Source: CAZCBD01 sp964496755
Lineage (GTDB): Bacteria; Bacteroidota; Ignavibacteria; Ignavibacteriales; Melioribacteraceae
Assembly (NCBI GenBank): GCA_964496755.1
Contig: CAZCBD010000125.1
Coordinates: 1 to 8,436, forward strand
Reading direction: 5' to 3'
Length of the DNA stretch: 8,436 bases
The position numbers and the translations under genes are program-made. The notes beneath the pieces are model-generated. The model searched no databases. It was not told the DNA's origin and saw nothing but the letters and a program-made list of their open reading frames with translations. Of this stretch, positions 6,939 to 8,436 are shown one piece after another (within the stretch, counting starts at the first letter, position 1; each line of letters opens with the position of its first letter).

Positions 6939-7934
6939 TTAAAAAGCAAACGGAAATAAATATAAATCGTTTTCGGTAATAATACCGGTAATTAAATTAT
7001 TTGGCGTTACATCAAAGGCAGGTGAATAAACATCAAAATCTTCAGGTGCAATTCTTACACTTCCAATCTTTAATATTTCATTTTTGCCTCTCTCTTCAAT
7101 ATTAATTTCCGAACCGGTTTTAATTGTAGTATCTATTGTTGTTGTTGGAGCAGCAATATAAAACGGAATGTTATGATGTTTGCACAATACTGCCAAATTA
7201 TAAGTCCCTATCTTATTAGCCGAATCTCCGTTGGCCGCTATTCTATCAGCGCCCGTAATTACAAGATCAATTTTATTTTGTTGCATCAAAAAAGCCGCAG
7301 TAGAATCAGTAATTATTTTAAATGGAATTTTATTTTTAAATAACTCAAAAGCCGTAAGGCGCGATCCCTGAAGCAAAGGCCTTGTTTCATCTGCAAAAAC
7401 AAATTCAACCAAATTATTTTCATATCCCTTTTTTATTACACTAAATGCAGTACCATCACCACCGGTTGCTAATGCACCTGTATTACAGTGGGTTAGAACA
7501 ACTGAACTCTTTGCAAATATTTTCAGTCCATGCTTCCCGATTGAATCGCACTTATCAATGTCTTCTTTATGAATTTTTTTTGCTTCGTTTATTAAAACTT
7601 CGAAACAATTTTCGTCAATGATGTTTTCGTATTTTTTTTTCATTCTTTCTAAAGCCCAAAAAAGATTAACGGCTGTTGGGCGTGTAATTTTCAGTCTCTG
7701 AAAAACTTTTTCAAATTGCAAAACATCTGAGGATTCTTTCATACCGAGAGCAATTCCATATGCTGCAGCAATGCCTATTGCCGGCGCTCCTCTAACCTCC
7801 AATCTTTCTATTGCTATTGCAATTCGTTCATAATCATCGGTTTTAATATATTCTTCTGCTAATGGTAATTTTGTTTGATTAATTATAATTAATTTTCCTT
7901 TTTCAAATTCAATAGTCTTAAAAGTTGAATTCAT
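6939..7934 (-). CDS. mtnA: S-methyl-5-thioribose-1-phosphate isomerase
   Basis: A 331-residue, full-length member of the eIF2B-alpha/MtnA family. MtnA converts methylthioribose 1-phosphate to methylthioribulose 1-phosphate in the methionine salvage pathway. Visible motifs are R-G-A-P-A-I-G (48-54), H-C-N-T-G-A-L-A-T-G-G-D-G-T-A (149-163) with the expected catalytic Cys150, D-E-T-R-P-L-L-Q-G-S-R-L-T-A (182-195), I-T-G-A-D-R-I-A-A-N-G-D (226-237) with the expected catalytic Asp230, N-K-I-G-T, and A-F-D-V-T-P near the C-terminus. The D-E-T-R-P and Cys-Asp pair favour MtnA over plain eIF2B-like regulators; ribose-1,5-bisphosphate isomerase is a related alternative but is mainly archaeal. GAGGGA sits a few bases before the ATG, partly over the stop of the kinase upstream. 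The close kinase-mtnA-recO spacing indicates co-transcription. Confidence 0.95.
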   Translation of the reverse strand: MNSTFKTIEFEKGKLIIINQTKLPLAEEYIKTDDYERIAIAIERLEVRGAPAIGIAAAYGIALGMKESSDVLQFEKVFQRLKITRPTAVNLFWALERMKKKYENIIDENCFEVLINEAKKIHKEDIDKCDSIGKHGLKIFAKSSVVLTHCNTGALATGGDGTAFSVIKKGYENNLVEFVFADETRPLLQGSRLTAFELFKNKIPFKIITDSTAAFLMQQNKIDLVITGADRIAANGDSANKIGTYNLAVLCKHHNIPFYIAAPTTTIDTTIKTGSEINIEERGKNEILKIGSVRIAPEDFDVYSPAFDVTPNNLITGIITENDLYLFPFAF

Positions 7935-7942
7935 TCAGTCCC

Positions 7943-8436
7943 TCAAAATGTTAAATTAAATTCGGATAATTTTTTAAATTCCAAAACGCGTTCATTAATT
8001 TTTTCTTTTGTCAGAAATTCAATTCCTTTCGTACTAAATTCACCTACACAAAAAGAAGCCATTGCAGAACCATAAATAACAGCACTTTTCAAATTCTCAA
8101 AACTAACATTGTTGGTTTGCTCAAGATATCCGGTAAAACCACCGGCAAAAGTATCCCCTGCACCGGTGGGATCGAATATGGATTTCAGCGGAAAAGCCGG
8201 TGCGGAAAATATTCTGGTTTCATCAAACAATAACGCTCCGTGTTCACCTTTTTTAATTACCAAATACGTGCATCCCATTTTCAATATCTTTTCAGCAGCA
8301 ACAAATAAATTATTCTCGCCTGTCAACTGTTTTGCTTCCGAATCATTAATAATTAAAACATCAACTTTTTCAATTACCTCTATTAATTGTGCTTTTGCAA
8401 TATCGATCCACAAATTCATTGTATCGCAAACGATTA
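7943..8436 (-). CDS. PfkB/ribokinase-family sugar kinase, C-terminal part
   Basis: The open frame runs off the right edge, so only the last 163 complete codons are visible; the ATG at 8419 is internal, since the reading upstream continues with I-V-C-D-T before M-N-L-W-I. PfkB signature 2 is present as D-P-T-G-A-G-D-T-F-A-G-G-F, with the catalytic-base Asp encoded at 8153-8155. Earlier, N-D-S-E-A-K-Q-L-T-G and V-I-K-K-G-E-H-G-A-L-L-F are the usual ribokinase-fold motifs. The enzyme transfers phosphate from ATP to a sugar or nucleoside hydroxyl in the cytoplasm. The substrate cannot be read from this fragment. It lies 8 nt upstream of mtnA, which suggests a role near that pathway, although the classical methylthioribose kinase belongs to a different fold family. 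Confidence 0.92.
   Translation of the reverse strand, partial: IVCDTMNLWIDIAKAQLIEVIEKVDVLIINDSEAKQLTGENNLFVAAEKILKMGCTYLVIKKGEHGALLFDETRIFSAPAFPLKSIFDPTGAGDTFAGGFTGYLEQTNNVSFENLKSAVIYGSAMASFCVGEFSTKGIEFLTKEKINERVLEFKKLSEFNLTF

Noticed and set aside
1..8436. CRISPR arrays, tRNA/rRNA genes, insertion sequences, riboswitches
   Set aside because: No spaced identical repeats, tRNA-like cloverleaf ends, transposase motifs or long structured leaders were seen on either strand; intergenic gaps are all under 135 bases.

Overview
The window is AT-rich and every recognisable gene lies on the minus strand. An outer-membrane-type lipoprotein murein hydrolase and a periplasmic HtrA protease point to a Gram-negative bacterium. 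The base composition, Shine-Dalgarno use and overall gene style suggest the Bacteroidota/Ignavibacteriota/Chlorobi neighbourhood. This placement is an impression from the sequence, not a database result.

Read in the direction of transcription (right to left), there are three blocks. Block 1 (8436 to 4616) is a tightly packed run: the C-terminal part of a PfkB-family sugar kinase that enters from beyond the window, mtnA (methylthioribose-1-phosphate isomerase), recO (recombination mediator) and an HtrA/Do-type serine protease with two PDZ domains. Gaps are 8, 1 and 15 nt, and the run is closed by a strong rho-independent terminator at 4618-4646. Block 2 (4547 to 2370) is a glyoxalase-II-like metallo-beta-lactamase hydrolase followed by a two-gene ABC module, a SsuC/TauC-like permease and a SsuB/TauB-like ATPase. 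The permease stop and ATPase start share one base (TAGTG). Block 3 (2237 to the left edge) is an MltD-like lytic transglycosylase lipoprotein with at least four LysM repeats. Its stop codon straddles the first base of the window.

The most unusual item is the ABC module. The ATPase keeps the fold pattern and the Walker A Lys-Ser-Thr, but by eye it has lost the canonical residue at nearly every other catalytic motif: first Walker A Gly, Q-loop Gln, LSGGQ signature, catalytic Glu and H-loop His. The reading frame is nevertheless intact, with a well-formed start and ribosome binding site. Its permease has a matching departure in the EAA coupling loop, and no substrate-binding protein gene is present in the window. 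This looks like a divergent or pseudo-enzymatic transporter that is still maintained, rather than an ordinary nitrate/sulfonate/taurine importer.

The other genes are familiar families: methionine salvage or sugar phosphorylation (kinase and mtnA), DNA repair (recO), envelope proteostasis (htrA), thioester/small-molecule hydrolysis (MBL) and cell-wall turnover (mltD). No RNA genes, CRISPR arrays, insertion sequences or integration sites were seen, and no gene-free stretch exceeds 300 bases.
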